Assembly (NCBI GenBank): GCA_938003605.1
Contig: CALKYD010000006.1
Location: 1-7,090, forward strand
Source of the DNA: an uncultured Sulfolobales archaeon
GTDB lineage: Archaea; Thermoproteota; Thermoprotei_A; Sulfolobales; Desulfurococcaceae
Direction of reading: 5' to 3'
DNA length: 7,090 nucleotides
How positions within the stretch are numbered: position 1 is the first letter of the stretch; the number at the start of each line of letters is the position of its first letter. The position numbers and the translations under genes are program-made. Shown here in pieces: positions 6,359-7,090 of the stretch. The notes under the pieces were generated by a model. That model did not search any database. It worked only from the letters and a program-made list of their open reading frames with translations, and was not told where the DNA came from.

Positions 6359-6886
6359 TCATAGCTCTATGAACTCAGGCTTCATTTCATCTAAATCCAG
6401 TGTCGCTACTGTAGCTGAGCCTGTAAGGTATCCATAAGTTTCCCCAGGATTTAAAACTACTTTGCCGTTAATGACTCTGCCGTCTCTGTGATGAGTATGC
6501 CCGTAGAGCACTGCGTCAACATCCATTCCTCTAGCTAGTGAGTAGGCTAATTCTCTGCTGTACTCTACGCCGCCATGTCCATGCATCATCAGCAGCTTCC
6601 TTCCATTAATCACTTCTACTGCAGGTGAGTCAAGTATTCTCCAGCCAGCTGATGTAAACATCTTGTTCAGCAATACTCTATCTCCATCGTTGTTTCCATA
6701 GATAGCTATGATTGTAAGCCCCTCATACTTTAGCTCAGCCATCCTCCTAACTATGAATGGAGATATTATATCGCCTAAGTGCACTACTACTTTAACACTC
6801 ATTTCTCTAAAGGCTTTAAGCGCTTTCTCAACGTTGTGCATATTGTCGTGGCTGTCGCTCATAACTCCTATAATCAATTTAGGCAC
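6359..6886 (-). CDS. YfcE/MJ0936-family metallophosphoesterase
   Basis: A complete 175-residue calcineurin-like phosphoesterase of the small, single-domain YfcE/MJ0936 type, a normal length for that group. These cytosolic enzymes use two metal ions (Mn or Ni are typical) to hydrolyse phosphodiesters; characterised members act on model substrates and the natural substrate is generally unknown, so none is assigned here. All metal-site motifs are visible: DSH at 11-13, GD at 38-39, GNND at 64-67, HGH at 102-104 and GHTH at 129-132. The start is taken as GTG (valine decoded as methionine) because the protein then begins two residues before the first beta strand LIIGVMSDSH. No clear Shine-Dalgarno precedes it, and only 10 bases separate it from the stop of the Hsp20 gene, so the two are probably one transcript. 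The stop lies 53 bases ahead of the tRNA-Cys gene. Confidence 0.9.
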   Translation of the reverse strand: MPKLIIGVMSDSHDNMHNVEKALKAFREMSVKVVVHLGDIISPFIVRRMAELKYEGLTIIAIYGNNDGDRVLLNKMFTSAGWRILDSPAVEVINGRKLLMMHGHGGVEYSRELAYSLARGMDVDAVLYGHTHHRDGRVINGKVVLNPGETYGYLTGSATVATLDLDEMKPEFIEL

Positions 6887-6896
6887 CAGTAGAGCG

Positions 6897-7090
6897 TCAC
6901 TCGATCTTCAATTGATAGCCTCTTCTTTCTTCACCCGACAGCTTCTTGAATCTCACTTCAAGAACTCCATTCTTATATGTGGCTCTACTGCTTTCAGGAT
7001 CTACTGGAGCAGGAAGCTCTAACTCCTTATAGTACTTACGCTCTTCATTACTCGCCTTTATTGTAAGCTTCTTCTTATCCTCACTCACAA
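6897..7090 (-). CDS. Small heat-shock protein Hsp20, C-terminal part (5' end outside window)
   Basis: The frame runs off the right edge; the visible GTG at 7088 is probably an internal valine. The 63 visible residues match the second half of an alpha-crystallin domain: strand KLTIKAS (about 7-13), the RKYYKELELP segment (17-26), PVDPESSRATY (28-38), and the family signature YKNGVLEV at 38-45, where A-x-x-x-NGVL is conserved. The C-terminal extension is short and ends LKIE; the L-K-I triplet could serve as the I/V-x-I/V-like anchor by which sHSP subunits dock into each other. Such proteins are ATP-independent holdases that keep unfolded proteins soluble. Only about half of the domain is seen, so length, oligomer type and N-terminal arm cannot be judged. 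It appears to lead a two-gene unit with the downstream phosphoesterase. Confidence 0.87.
   Translation of the reverse strand, partial: VSEDKKKLTIKASNEERKYYKELELPAPVDPESSRATYKNGVLEVRFKKLSGEERRGYQLKIE

Overview
The window looks like a piece of a hyperthermophilic archaeal chromosome, most likely from the Thermoproteota (crenarchaeal lineage). Signs of this are an iron-sulphur primase large subunit (PriL), an archaeal SRP54, an archaeal-type Pus10, a long archaeal TmcA, a tRNA-Cys with U73, no encoded CCA and an apparent intron in the anticodon loop, TATA-like boxes about 26 bases ahead of starts, and mixed ATG/GTG starts. I cannot name the species. Base composition of the large non-coding stretch is about 44% GC by hand count, while the tRNA is clearly GC-richer, as expected for a thermophile.

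Layout. The 3' end of priL (1-390, plus strand) converges on a long minus-strand series of genes. In transcription order, from the right edge to the left, the minus strand carries: the C-terminal part of a small heat-shock protein (Hsp20, cut by the right edge), a YfcE/MJ0936-type metallophosphoesterase 10 bases downstream of it, a tRNA-Cys(GCA) gene with an inferred 28-base intron (6203-6305), about 490 bases without a recognisable gene but with one strong hairpin, srp54 (probably leaderless, GTG start), pus10 directly coupled to srp54, and tmcA with its own promoter and Shine-Dalgarno.

How the genes fit together. The content is housekeeping and concentrates on RNA and translation: a tRNA, two tRNA-modification enzymes (Pus10 for pseudouridines 54/55 in the T-arm, TmcA for N4-acetylcytidine), the signal-recognition-particle GTPase, and a replication primase subunit. 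I found no mobile element, CRISPR array, toxin-antitoxin pair or defence system.

The most unusual points are (1) pus10: its conserved N-terminal zinc-binding half (first CxxC) lies upstream of every ATG, GTG or TTG in frame, so translation must begin at a non-standard codon (ATA overlapping the srp54 stop, behind a strong Shine-Dalgarno, or CTG) or the base call is wrong; (2) the tRNA-Cys intron, which does not fold into an obvious canonical bulge-helix-bulge; and (3) the unexplained hairpin-bearing gap between the tRNA and srp54.
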